A stretch of DNA of 37,938 bases from an uncultured Flavobacteriales bacterium (GTDB lineage Bacteria > Bacteroidota > Bacteroidia > Flavobacteriales > UBA1820). The notes under the pieces were generated by a model. That model was given only the letters and a program-made list of their open reading frames with translations. It had not been told where the DNA came from and made no database searches. The stretch is from the NCBI GenBank assembly GCA_938023515.1, contig CALJDR010000079.1:1-37938 (forward strand), written 5' to 3'. Position numbers and translations under genes: made by a program. Shown here piece after piece: positions 1 to 7,139 of the stretch (position 1 is its first letter; each line of letters starts with the position of its first letter).

Positions 1-52
1 TGTTTTTTAGCGTTTTTATGTTTTTGCTTTTGTACAATCCTATTTTATGCCC
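1..52. other. AT-rich contig end, no gene
   Basis: This short end lies just downstream (minus strand) of the truncated sigma gene. Read on the minus strand it is A-rich (GCAAAAACATAAAA) and resembles the A-rich sequence directly upstream of the gene starting at 1066, with which it shares that 14-base string. All three minus-strand frames that could continue the sigma factor close within a few codons. It may be a leader of a following gene or a contig-end artefact; the sequence alone cannot decide. Confidence 0.4.
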
Positions 53-481
53 TTAATAAAAAAGTGTGAGCAACATCGCATCACGTCCGTCCAGGCGGTC
101 CATCGCCTTTTGTATGTACATGGAACGCTCCTGGCTGTTGATATTTTCCATTTGCGTGACAAGTCCGGTGTCCACGTTCTCCTCGAAATTCATCCAGTCT
201 TCCACTGGAGTGGTGTTCAACGAGGAAGAACGGTAATAGGTCGAAGCCTCATTGAAAGCGATACGGAAAAGCCAGGTGGAAAACTTGGAGTCGCCCTTGA
301 ATTTCCCGAGCGACATATAAGCTTTCACAAAAACGTCCTGCGAAAGGTCTTCCGCATCTTCCCGGTTTTTGACCACCCGCATTACCACGGCCATGACCAT
401 GTCCTTGTACTTGTCCACCAGGACAGCAAAGGAACGGTCATCGCCGCGCAAGGCTTGCTTTATCAGGACGCTTTCATCCAT
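53..481 (-). CDS. ECF-type RNA polymerase sigma factor, lacking region 4
   Basis: A 142-residue sigma-70 family protein of the extracytoplasmic function group. Region 2 is clear at about residues 15-85: DRSFAVLVDKYKDMV, then REDAEDLSQDVFVKAY and FSTWLFRIAFNEAS, the parts that bind core polymerase and the -10 element. A linker follows to about residue 120. The protein stops after DAMLLTLFY, exactly where region 4 (the helix-turn-helix that reads the -35 element) should begin; family members are usually 160-190 residues. It is 24 bases downstream of the DUF6249-like gene, in one operon with an ECF-type promoter at 1116-1144. The truncation lies 52 bases from the contig end and may be a true nonsense/deletion allele or an assembly artefact. 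Family assignment is firm; function of this short form is doubtful. Confidence 0.85.
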   Translation of the reverse strand: MDESVLIKQALRGDDRSFAVLVDKYKDMVMAVVMRVVKNREDAEDLSQDVFVKAYMSLGKFKGDSKFSTWLFRIAFNEASTYYRSSSLNTTPVEDWMNFEENVDTGLVTQMENINSQERSMYIQKAMDRLDGRDAMLLTLFY

Positions 482-505
482 GGGTCAACCGCCGGTATAC
501 GAGAA

Positions 506-1066
506 TCAGTCTTCCGTATAAGTCGTTCCCCCTTTCCGGCCCGCATCCGGACCGAATGGCGTCCCGTCATTCTTTCTTTTGTTCTTCCGTACATAATAGA
601 TGTACAGTGAGATACAAATGGACAACACGACGATGGATAAGCCCAATCCTTTAGTCTCTATCAGGGTGTAGGTGAACAGTAGATTGGTTGTGAGCGATGC
701 CACGAGCAGGCCTACGGCCGCCCCGCCGAACACATACATCCATTTCACCGTGGAATCCTCCGCTTTGACCGGGGGATAATATTTCATCCGGGGAGGTTCC
801 GGTGCCACAGGCTCCTCTGACAGCTCTGGCGACTGATCCTGGACTTCGGGGCTTTTGGGCGCATCGTCCATCGGTTCAGTCGGGCGGGCTTCCGGGGCCG
901 GCTGCCTGTACTTGCCGTTCATTCCGTTCTCTATCATTGCCATTCTTTCACGGTGCCGGTCGGAAAGGATTTTCCGTACGATGAGGAATACGATCAGCGG
1001 TATCACGATGAATAATCCGATCACCACCGCCAGTCCGATAAGGATTCCTGCTGTTGCTTCTGCCAT
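506..1066 (-). CDS. DUF6249-like two-part membrane protein
   Basis: 186 residues. An N-terminal hydrophobic helix (about 7-31, GILIGLAVVIGLFIVIPLIV) is followed by RKILSDRHRERMAMIENGM, a charged stretch typical of DUF6249 proteins of Bacteroidota. A Pro/Glu-rich linker spans about 55-95, then two further membrane helices (about 108-128 and 140-160) and a basic tail ending in RKNKRKNDG. It is the first gene of the operon with the ECF sigma factor. Such proteins are found beside ECF sigma genes in the phylum, so a role in sensing or sigma control is possible, but the function is not known. It lacks the usual anti-sigma zinc motif HxxxCxxC. Confidence 0.75.
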   Translation of the reverse strand: MAEATAGILIGLAVVIGLFIVIPLIVFLIVRKILSDRHRERMAMIENGMNGKYRQPAPEARPTEPMDDAPKSPEVQDQSPELSEEPVAPEPPRMKYYPPVKAEDSTVKWMYVFGGAAVGLLVASLTTNLLFTYTLIETKGLGLSIVVLSICISLYIYYVRKNKRKNDGTPFGPDAGRKGGTTYTED

Positions 1067-1115
1067 GATCTTTTATGTTTTTGCGTTTATTATTTTTGTT
1101 TTTCCTTTCACTACA

Positions 1116-1144
1116 TTAGACTGTAAATGTCTGTAAAAGGTTAC
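1116..1144 (-). promoter_or_regulatory. ECF-sigma-type promoter of the DUF6249/sigma operon
   Basis: On the minus strand a -35-like GTAACC (plus 1139-1144) is separated by 17 bases from a -10-like GTCTAA (plus 1116-1121). This matches the general form of ECF promoters (-35 with AAC, -10 with GTC). The -35 element lies within a perfect 10-bp inverted repeat (ATGTCTGTAA, AAGG, TTACAGACAT; 1127-1150). Start of transcription would fall near 1108, about 40 bases before the gene start at 1066. Autoregulation by the sigma factor of the operon is inferred. Confidence 0.65.
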
Positions 1145-1187
1145 AGACATCCGAGAAAATAGCGCTCTTTTTCGCGGCCTTTAATGA

Positions 1188-1222
1188 TAAAAGCCTGCAA
1201 GGGACATCCTTGCAGGCTTTTA
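1188..1222 (-). terminator. Intrinsic terminator after secG
   Basis: A perfect 15-bp stem with a 5-base loop (GACAT): the arm with AAAAGCCTGCAAGG pairs with CCTTGCAGGCTTTT. The T run follows the stem on the minus strand, 20 bases after the secG stop. The A/T ends make it able to work on both strands, but no plus-strand gene lies to the left. Confidence 0.85.
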
Positions 1223-1242
1223 CTAATTTATCTGTCCCTGAA

Positions 1243-1593
1243 TTACTGGGCAGGCGTCTGCTCCGGGGCAGGTACCGGTGCCTGCGTCGGAGCCGGAACC
1301 GCGGGGAGTTCCGTACGGGGAGAAGCTGTATTATCCAACACATCATCATATGTGCTCTGCGCCGTACGGGGAAGCGTAAGCGAAGAAAGGATTGCCAGAA
1401 CAACTACTGCCGCCGAAAGCGTCCACGTTGCACGATCCAGAAACTGGTTGGTCTTCTGCACGCTGCCTATCATCTGCTGGCTGCCGCCAAAAGTGGACGA
1501 AAGACCGCCCCCTTTAGGGTTCTGCACCATGATGATCACAACCAAGAACAGGCATATTATAACGATCAGTACTGCAAAGAATGAGAATGACAT
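1243..1593 (-). CDS. secG: Preprotein translocase subunit SecG
   Basis: 116 residues. The N-terminal helix MSFSFFAVLIVIICLFLVVIIMVQ is followed by the family hallmark NPKGGGLSSTFGG (about 25-37), then QKTNQFLDRATWTLSAAVVVLAILSS with the second membrane helix. SecG is the small accessory subunit of the SecYEG channel in the inner membrane. The C-terminal tail beyond residue 75 is a low-complexity Pro/Ala/Glu stretch (PAPTQAPVPAPEQTPAQ) as often seen in Bacteroidota SecG. It is the last gene of the lptE-TPR-secG operon, starting 12 bases after the TPR gene stop, and has a strong terminator. Confidence 0.95.
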   Translation of the reverse strand: MSFSFFAVLIVIICLFLVVIIMVQNPKGGGLSSTFGGSQQMIGSVQKTNQFLDRATWTLSAAVVVLAILSSLTLPRTAQSTYDDVLDNTASPRTELPAVPAPTQAPVPAPEQTPAQ

Positions 1594-1605
1594 ATCTTTT
1601 GATTT

Positions 1606-2223
1606 TTAATTTTTATCCCTTAGCTTTTCCAGCTCTTTGATTCGGTCTGCAAAGAAACTACTTTTTTTCGGATTTTTCAACATTAAAATGCGATAAGCTT
1701 CCACCGCCCGGCCATATTTTTTCTGACGGACATAAATACGAGCCAACGTCTCGGTCATCACCTGTTCGGAAAGTATCTCCTGCTCCGGTTGTGAAAAATC
1801 CCTGTCGGACGATTCAAAATCGGACGAAGGTTTTATCCTGGGATTGGTACGGATAAACCGGTCTATGAGTTCTTCCGTATCTTTCCCGCTCTTATTTTCG
1901 CGGTCCATCCATTGGGACAATTCTTCAGGGGGTTCCTGCAGAACCATATCTCCCTGCGGAATAACAACCCTGGCCGAACCGACAGGTTCCGTCCGATTGA
2001 TCAGTTCAAAAAGGGCCTTCCGGTCGGAAATGAATGCGGCCCCTTTAGCTAATTGGGCCGAATAGGAAAAATTATCCGTATTATAGAGCGCTTTCAGGTA
2101 AAGGATGCGGGATATATGGCAAAATGGATAATGCTCCAACGCTTCTTCCAAAATACGGATATCATCCGTACCAAGGAGGTCCGGGTGGGCAATATATTCG
2201 ACGACAAGCTTTTTATCCAGCAT
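1606..2223 (-). CDS. TPR-type protein between lptE and secG
   Basis: 205 residues, cytoplasmic as far as can be seen (no signal peptide or membrane segment). The C-terminal part (about 150-190: ETLARIYVRQKKYGRAVEAYRILMLKNPKKSSFFADRIKELEKL) is a tetratricopeptide repeat, with the A..Y..Q..Y..A...Y pattern. The N-terminal part (ALEHYPFCHISRILYLKALYNTD) is a conserved feature of the Bacteroidota proteins found in this place next to secG. The precise role is not known; association with secretion or the envelope is suggested only by the gene order lptE-TPR-secG. Spacing to lptE is 18 bases. Confidence 0.75.
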   Translation of the reverse strand: MLDKKLVVEYIAHPDLLGTDDIRILEEALEHYPFCHISRILYLKALYNTDNFSYSAQLAKGAAFISDRKALFELINRTEPVGSARVVIPQGDMVLQEPPEELSQWMDRENKSGKDTEELIDRFIRTNPRIKPSSDFESSDRDFSQPEQEILSEQVMTETLARIYVRQKKYGRAVEAYRILMLKNPKKSSFFADRIKELEKLRDKN

Positions 2224-2241
2224 TCTTTCCTTGTGCTAAGA

Positions 2242-2787
2242 TTACCATTGCGCTACTGTAGCACTGAGAATATCTTCGAGCAACTGGGTGACAATCTCCT
2301 CGACCAGACGCTGTTCTTCTGATCCGCTAAGGGTTCCTTCCCCGTTTGCATCAGCATAATAACTGAACGTCCGATCGATATTCTGAGTTTCATCCTTCGT
2401 ATTGTAGAACCGCACCTTAACGCCGATGGTAAGCCTTATCTTGCCGGCTATCGTTTTCCCGGTTGACTGATCGTAAGACGGGGCCACCGACGTCTGATCG
2501 TAAGTGACTATCTCTCCTTCATACACCAAGTCTCCGTCGGTCTTGACCAACTGAAGGCTGGTACGGGAAGTAAGGATATCCTGTAATTGTGTGGTAAAAT
2601 AACTGCTGAGCGTTGGATTGACCAGGAGTGCGTCGTTGGGAAAATAATCCACCTGCATAGTCTTAAGGTCTTTCGAGATATTCACTCCCGAAAACGAATA
2701 TACCCAGCAGGATGTCGGCAACAAAAGTGCCGCTGCGAGCGCCAGCCAGCACGATATACTTTTTACAATCTTGTTTTTCAATGCCAT
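2242..2787 (-). CDS. lptE: LptE family lipoprotein (LPS assembly)
   Basis: 181 residues from the start chosen at MALKNKIVKS; an upstream in-frame ATG at 2853 would place 22 residues before the signal peptide and is unlikely. The type II signal peptide runs to LLLPTSC, followed by WVYSFSGVNISKDLKTMQVDYFPN, the characteristic LptE start (YSFSG). LptE plugs the LptD barrel in the outer membrane and helps insert lipopolysaccharide. The -3 lipobox position is Pro instead of the common Leu/Val, which is unusual though Bacteroidota lipoboxes vary. The C-terminus keeps the family's EEQRLVEEIVTQLLEDILSATVAQW helix. Confidence 0.85.
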   Translation of the reverse strand: MALKNKIVKSISCWLALAAALLLPTSCWVYSFSGVNISKDLKTMQVDYFPNDALLVNPTLSSYFTTQLQDILTSRTSLQLVKTDGDLVYEGEIVTYDQTSVAPSYDQSTGKTIAGKIRLTIGVKVRFYNTKDETQNIDRTFSYYADANGEGTLSGSEEQRLVEEIVTQLLEDILSATVAQW

Positions 2788-2885
2788 ATAGCAGTTTTTT
2801 TGTAAAACCGTAGAGAAACAAAGGTAAGAAAAAGGTAAGAACGCCAACCCCACTTTCCCGATTTTTCTCCCTCTTCCGATAAACC

Positions 2886-2920
2886 GCGAAGCGGCGCGGT
2901 CTAAGGCCGCGCCGCTTCGC
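2886..2920 (-). terminator. GC-rich hairpin after glycyl-tRNA synthetase
   Basis: A perfect 14-bp stem (GCGAAGCGGCGCGG with CCGCGCCGCTTCGC) with a 7-base loop, 18 bases past the synthetase stop. The T run on the minus strand is short (GGTTTA), so termination may be partial and some read-through into lptE is possible. Confidence 0.7.
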
Positions 2921-2937
2921 TATTCCTATATATAAGG

Positions 2938-4488
2938 TTAATCTTCCAGTTTTTCCAGAGCGTAACGCATATCCACCTCTTTGGAAATGATTTCCTTAAG
3001 GTCCGTAATAGCGACACGCTGCTGCTCCATCGTATCCCGGTGACGAATCGTCACCATGCCGTCCGTAAGGGTATCGTGGTCCACTGTCACGCATATCGGA
3101 GTGCCGATTGCATCCTGGCGACGGTAACGGCGGCCGATGGCGTCTTTCTCATCGTACGCTACATTGAAATCGTACTTGAGCTTATTGACGATATCCCGGG
3201 CGCACTCGGGCAGGCCGTCTTTTTTGATCAGAGGAAGCACGGCCACTTTCACCGGGGCCAATACATAAGGGAGGCGCAATACCGTCCGCGTGGAACCATC
3301 CGCCAGGGTTTCTTCCACCAGCGAATGCGAGAACACGGCCAGGAACATACGGTCCAGCCCTATCGAAGTCTCGATCACATAAGGGGTATAGTTCTCATTG
3401 GTTTCCGGATCGAAATACTGCATTTTCTTGCCCGAGAATTTCTCGTGGCTGGACAGGTCGAAATTGGTACGGGAATGGATACCCTCCAATTCCTTGAACC
3501 CGAACGGGAACTTAAATTCGATATCCGTAGCCGCGTTGGCATAATGGGCCAGTTTGTCGTGGTCGTGGAAACGGTAGTTTTCCTCGCCCATTCCCAGAGT
3601 GGTATGCCATTTTATGCGGCGCTCTTTCCATTTTTTAAACCACTCCATTTCGGTGTGGGGGCGCACGAAGAACTGCATCTCCATCTGTTCGAATTCCCGC
3701 ATACGGAAAATGAACTGGCGGGCTACGATCTCGTTGCGGAACGCTTTACCCATCTGCGCGATCCCGAAAGGTATCTTCTGGCGGGACGATTTCTGCACGT
3801 TGAGGAAATTGACGAAAATACCCTGTGCCGTTTCCGGACGCAGATACAGGTCGGTCGTCCCTTCGCTGAGCGAACCCAGTTTAGTACTGAACATCAGGTT
3901 GAACTGACGCACTTCCGTCCAGTTGCGCGAACCGGTATCCGGGTCGGCGATCTCCAGCTCCTCGATGAGCGCTTTTACATCGGCCAGGTCGTTCTTGTCC
4001 AGCGAATGCGACATGCGCAGGATGATCTCGCGCTGGCGGCGGCGGTTTTCCGCGATATGTTCATTGGTGGCGACGAATTTTTCCTCATCGAACGCCTCTC
4101 CGAAACGTTTGGCGGCTTTCGCGATCTCTTTCTGGACTTTATCCTCCATCTTGGCCACATAGTCCTCGACCAGGACATCGGCCCGGTAGCGGCGTTTGGA
4201 GTCTTTATTGTCTATCAGCGGGTCGTTGAACGCATCCACATGCCCCGAAGCCTTCCAGGTAGTCGGATGCATGAAAATAGCAGCGTCGAGCCCCACGATA
4301 TTCTCGTGCATCTGCACCATCGCCTTCCACCAATATTCCTTGATATTGTTCTTCAGCTGGCTCCCGTATGGGCCGTAATCGTACACCGCACTCAGTCCGT
4401 CGTATATTTCACTCGAAGGGAATACAAATCCGTATTCTTTGGCGTGGGAAACCACTTTCTTGAATTGTTCGTCGCTGTTTGCCATCAC
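2938..4488 (-). CDS. glyQS: Glycine--tRNA ligase, single-chain dimeric type
   Basis: 516 residues, the usual size for the alpha2-type class II synthetase that charges tRNA-Gly. Visible: motif 1 region GLSAVYDYGPYG (31-42); the glycine-site segment SEGTTDLYLRPETAQGIF (about 208-225); motif 2 KAFRNEIVARQFIFRMREFEQME (about 248-270); motif 3 IETSIGLDRMFLAVF (about 372-386); and the C-terminal anticodon-binding domain (about 410-500, VKVAVLPLIKKDGL onward). It starts with ATGATG, so the true start may be the second Met. It appears to be a single-gene unit: a -7-like element lies at 4526-4533 and a GC-rich hairpin follows the gene. Confidence 0.96.
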   Translation of the reverse strand: MMANSDEQFKKVVSHAKEYGFVFPSSEIYDGLSAVYDYGPYGSQLKNNIKEYWWKAMVQMHENIVGLDAAIFMHPTTWKASGHVDAFNDPLIDNKDSKRRYRADVLVEDYVAKMEDKVQKEIAKAAKRFGEAFDEEKFVATNEHIAENRRRQREIILRMSHSLDKNDLADVKALIEELEIADPDTGSRNWTEVRQFNLMFSTKLGSLSEGTTDLYLRPETAQGIFVNFLNVQKSSRQKIPFGIAQMGKAFRNEIVARQFIFRMREFEQMEMQFFVRPHTEMEWFKKWKERRIKWHTTLGMGEENYRFHDHDKLAHYANAATDIEFKFPFGFKELEGIHSRTNFDLSSHEKFSGKKMQYFDPETNENYTPYVIETSIGLDRMFLAVFSHSLVEETLADGSTRTVLRLPYVLAPVKVAVLPLIKKDGLPECARDIVNKLKYDFNVAYDEKDAIGRRYRRQDAIGTPICVTVDHDTLTDGMVTIRHRDTMEQQRVAITDLKEIISKEVDMRYALEKLED

Positions 4489-4525
4489 ATCAATTTTTTT
4501 CGTTCTATTCTCTGTGTCAAGGTTG

Positions 4526-4556
4526 CAAATTTAACCCTTTGTATCGATTAATCGAA
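4526..4556 (-). promoter_or_regulatory. Bacteroidota-type promoter of glycyl-tRNA synthetase
   Basis: On the minus strand TAAATTTG (plus 4526-4533) fits the -7 consensus TAnnTTTG. A weak -33 element TTCG (one mismatch to TTTG; plus 4553-4556) lies 19 bases upstream. Position about 40 bases before the start codon is sensible. Confidence 0.6.
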
Positions 4557-4679
4557 CGATAATCCGGCAAAAAATCGCATCAAAACACCCGCTTCGCTCC
4601 GGAAAAGCCTAAACGAGCGGTTTTTTTGAAAAAATTCGAAAAAAAAGCGGCCATACTATAAATCCTGGGGAAATATTTA

Positions 4680-4699
4680 TAACTTTGCATTACAAAGTA
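4680..4699 (+). promoter_or_regulatory. Promoter -7 element overlapped by operator copy 1
   Basis: TAACTTTG (4680-4687) is a perfect TAnnTTTG -7 element. It forms the left arm of an inverted repeat, ACTTTG-N5-CAAAGT (4682-4698), and the right part contains the 10-bp palindrome AAAGTACTTT (4694-4703). The start codon is only 20 bases after the -7 element, so the leader is very short or absent. The same repeat is found at 5651-5669. A repressor bound here would block polymerase; the winged-helix protein at 5337 is the obvious candidate (inference). Confidence 0.65.
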
Positions 4700-4707
4700 C
4701 TTTTAAA

Positions 4708-5340
4708 ATGAACACAAGCGATGCCCGCCAAACTCTGAGCGAAATCAAAGACCTGATGAACCGCTCGTCCAAATTCCTTACCCTCAGCGGTTCTACATCC
4801 GTCGTGATCGGTCTGTATGCCTGTGCTGCAGCCGCAGCGGCCTATGCCCTGCTGAACAACGGACAGGAATTTTCCTGGGCGCGCCTACCGCTCCTGCTGG
4901 CCCATACCCCCCAGAGCCTCCACCAGCTATTATGGCTGGCCGGAGGACTGTTGATCCTGTGCATCGGGACAGCCCTTTTCATGTCCTGGCGCGTGGCCCG
5001 CAAATCGGGGAAAAAACTCGTTCTCGATGCCGCCGTACGGCGCCTGTTGTGGAGTTTCGCATTGCCGATGGTTGTCGGCGGGGCACTCTGCCTTTCGTTA
5101 TTCTACCACGGGCATTACGGGCTGACTTCTTCGGTGATGCTTCTGTTTTACGGGCTGGCGTTGGTGTCCGCCTCCCGGTATACCTATTCTTCGGTGCAAT
5201 ACCTGGGCTATGCACAGATCGTACTCGGGTTGGCCGACAGTTTTTTCGAAGGCTACGGATTGGTATTCTGGACACTCGGCTTCGGGGTACTGCACATTGT
5301 TTACGGAATATTCTTCCTGGCCACAAAACCACAGCGATGA
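4708..5340 (+). CDS. Multi-spanning membrane protein paired with a winged-helix regulator
   Basis: 210 residues. A cytosolic N-terminus (MNTSDARQTLSEIKDLMNRSSKFLTLSG) is followed by about six hydrophobic segments: roughly 28-50, 75-95, 110-130, 137-155, 165-185 and 188-205. No catalytic motif is evident. Its stop overlaps the start of the next gene by ATGA, so the two are translationally coupled. Membrane proteins with this architecture (ALSEIKxLMxxSSKFLSLSG-like start) are found in Bacteroidota directly before small winged-helix regulators and CreD. The function is unknown; the pair may form a membrane-sensing module. Confidence 0.7.
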   Translation: MNTSDARQTLSEIKDLMNRSSKFLTLSGSTSVVIGLYACAAAAAAYALLNNGQEFSWARLPLLLAHTPQSLHQLLWLAGGLLILCIGTALFMSWRVARKSGKKLVLDAAVRRLLWSFALPMVVGGALCLSLFYHGHYGLTSSVMLLFYGLALVSASRYTYSSVQYLGYAQIVLGLADSFFEGYGLVFWTLGFGVLHIVYGIFFLATKPQR

Positions 5341-5633
5341 ACCTGGAGCAGATCGATAAAGCGCTGGAAAGCAAGGTAAGGCTGGGCATCATGTCGGTAC
5401 TGGCCGTAAACGATTCGATGGATTTCGTGTCGCTCAAATCCTTGTTGGGCGTGACCGACGGCAACCTGGTCACCCATTTACGCACTTTGGAGAACATCGG
5501 CTATATCGCAGCCCGCAAACAGTTCCTCGGCCGGAAGCCCAACACTTCGTTTTCCGCCACCCCCAAGGGGCAAAAAGCATTCCAAGATCATCTCGAAGCG
5601 CTCGAAGCGTTCATTAACCAACATAAGCCGTAA
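5337..5633 (+). CDS. Winged-helix transcriptional regulator (HTH_34-like)
   Basis: 98 residues, starting at the ATG that overlaps the TGA of the preceding gene (ATGA). Longer upstream in-frame starts would lie inside the membrane-protein gene and are rejected. The fold reads as a MarR/ArsR-like winged helix: ALESKVRLGIMSVLAVNDSMDFVSLKSLLGVTDGNLVTHLRTLENIGYIAARKQFLGRKP with recognition helix DGNLVTHLRTLE (about 41-52) and wing about 58-75 (RKQFLGRKPNTSFSATPKG). It probably binds as a dimer. The twin inverted repeats at 4680 and 5650 are fitting targets, implying autoregulation and control of creD; this is inference. Confidence 0.85.
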   Translation: MNLEQIDKALESKVRLGIMSVLAVNDSMDFVSLKSLLGVTDGNLVTHLRTLENIGYIAARKQFLGRKPNTSFSATPKGQKAFQDHLEALEAFINQHKP

Positions 5634-5649
5634 TTTTTTTTTGACCCAT

Positions 5650-5669
5650 TTACTTTGAAATACAAAGTA
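5650..5669 (+). promoter_or_regulatory. Promoter-like element with operator copy 2, upstream of creD
   Basis: The inverted repeat TACTTTG-AAATA-CAAAGTA (5651-5669) has the same 5-base spacer as the copy at 4682-4698, and both are followed by the same string (TACAAAGTACTTTT). TTACTTTG (5650-5657) differs from the -7 consensus at one base, so creD probably has its own promoter under the same control. The leader to the creD ATG is about 40 bases. Confidence 0.6.
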
Positions 5670-5701
5670 CTTTTTAAACATATAAATAAAAACCAAACAC
5701 C

Positions 5702-7069
5702 ATGAACCAATCTCCCTATCCCTCTGCAAACGGGCACCCGGAAAAGAAATCGTTCTTCCACCGGTTCGCCCTTCTTCTAAAACTCCTGTTGATCGGATTT
5801 TTACTGCTTATCCTGCTCATCCCCCTTTCGATGGTGGAATCCCTGATCCAGCAGCGGGAAAGTGCCGCCGATGCCGCCCGGACAGAGATTGCCGGAAAAT
5901 GGAGCCTTGCCCAGCAAATCGTCGGGCCGGTGCTGTCCGTCCCCTGTCTCTCGGCGTCCGAAACGGCCGATGCCCAAGGCGTTAAGACAGTCCGTTACAC
6001 CCGCCGTTACATCAATATCCTGCCGGAAAGCCTCAAGATCGAAGGGCGGGTAAATACGCAGACCCTCAACCGGGGGATTTACGAGGCCGTCATGTACCGT
6101 TCAACACTTCAACTGTCCGGAGAATTCCGTCTTTCAGAAGAAGAAGCCTCTCGCTTGGCCGAATACCAGCCCGATTTTTCCAAAGCCCGACTATCCGTAG
6201 GAATAACCGACCTGCGCGGGCTTGAAACACTCGCCGTGCTGCAATGGGACGACCAGAAGACCGATTTTTCCCCCGGCACGGGCGATGATACAGGACTTTC
6301 TTCCGTCCTATCGGCCGGAGTGAATGCTGCCGCCCTGTCCGAAAACGGAGGCTCGGTCGCTTTTTCAACCGATCTTTCCCTCAAAGGATCGGAATCGCTG
6401 TATTTTATCCCGGTGGGAAAAACGACTTCCGTACACCTTTCGTCGGATTGCGCCACGCCGAGTTTTTCCGGCAACTTCCTTCCTTCGCAGCGCGAAGTGT
6501 CCCCGGAAGGCTTTCAAAGCGTTTGGAATGTGATCGGGATGAACCGGAACTACCCCCAGATATTGGAAAACATAGGCCGTAACGAGGCCGTACAGCAGTC
6601 CGCCTTCGGAGTGGAGCTTCTGGTGCCTGTAGCGCAATACCAGATGACCACCCGAGCCGTCAAATATGCCGCGCTCATCATCCTGCTCACATTCGTAGTC
6701 GTATTGTTCGCCGAAATCGTCCTGCGGCGCCGGCTCGGTCCATTGCCATACCTGCTCACCGGGCTTGCGTTGGTATTGTTCTACTCGCTGCTGGTCGCCC
6801 TGTCGGAACATATCGGTTTCGCCCTGTCGTACCTCACGGCCTCGGCGATGACTACAGGACTGCTCTTCTTTTATATGCGGTCGGTATTGGGCCGGGGCAG
6901 CGCCGCCTGGGGGGTAGCTGGAATGCTTATGCTGCTGTATGCTTACATTTACATCCTGATGCAGATGGAAACTTACGCCCTTTTGGCCGGAAGCCTCGGA
7001 CTGTTCGCCATCCTGGCCGGTGTGATGTTCCTCTCGCAAAAGGTGGGAATAGATAAGTTGAAAGAATAA
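5702..7069 (+). CDS. creD: CreD-like inner-membrane protein
   Basis: 455 residues. The N-terminal membrane helix (about 25-45, LLKLLLIGFLLLILLIPLSMV) is followed by ESLIQQRESAADAARTEIAGKWSLAQQIVGPVLSVPCL, the CreD signature. A large periplasmic domain spans about 46-315. Five to six C-terminal helices lie from about 318 to 445. In Escherichia coli creD is the main target of the CreBC two-component system and affects envelope properties and beta-lactam response; here there is no CreBC, and a winged-helix regulator precedes it instead, as is common in Bacteroidota. The biochemical role of CreD is not established. Confidence 0.9.
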   Translation: MNQSPYPSANGHPEKKSFFHRFALLLKLLLIGFLLLILLIPLSMVESLIQQRESAADAARTEIAGKWSLAQQIVGPVLSVPCLSASETADAQGVKTVRYTRRYINILPESLKIEGRVNTQTLNRGIYEAVMYRSTLQLSGEFRLSEEEASRLAEYQPDFSKARLSVGITDLRGLETLAVLQWDDQKTDFSPGTGDDTGLSSVLSAGVNAAALSENGGSVAFSTDLSLKGSESLYFIPVGKTTSVHLSSDCATPSFSGNFLPSQREVSPEGFQSVWNVIGMNRNYPQILENIGRNEAVQQSAFGVELLVPVAQYQMTTRAVKYAALIILLTFVVVLFAEIVLRRRLGPLPYLLTGLALVLFYSLLVALSEHIGFALSYLTASAMTTGLLFFYMRSVLGRGSAAWGVAGMLMLLYAYIYILMQMETYALLAGSLGLFAILAGVMFLSQKVGIDKLKE

Positions 7070-7080
7070 ACCGATCCCCC

Positions 7081-7126
7081 AAAAAACATACGGCCCCTCC
7101 GGAATCGGAGGGGCCGTATGTTTTTT
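7081..7126. terminator. Bidirectional terminator between creD and the barrel-protein gene
   Basis: A perfect 21-bp stem with loop GAAT. The arms end in A6 and T6, so the hairpin is followed by a T run on either strand. It lies 11 bases after the creD stop and 13 bases from the stop of the convergent gene at 7140, serving both. Confidence 0.92.
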
Positions 7127-7139
7127 ACAGTCGAATGGA

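Noticed and set aside
3040..4551. 503-residue open frame on the plus strand opposite glycyl-tRNA synthetase
   Set aside because: It is a shadow of a strongly conserved enzyme gene; the translation has no family features and no start region.
4595..4628. CCGCTTCGCTC...GAGCGG followed by T7 as a terminator
   Set aside because: The stem is short and interrupted, and no plus-strand gene lies before it; it may be chance, so it is not listed as a feature.
4932..5336. N-terminal extension of the winged-helix regulator
   Set aside because: The extension is the out-of-frame reading of the membrane-protein gene; the ATGA overlap gives the natural start.
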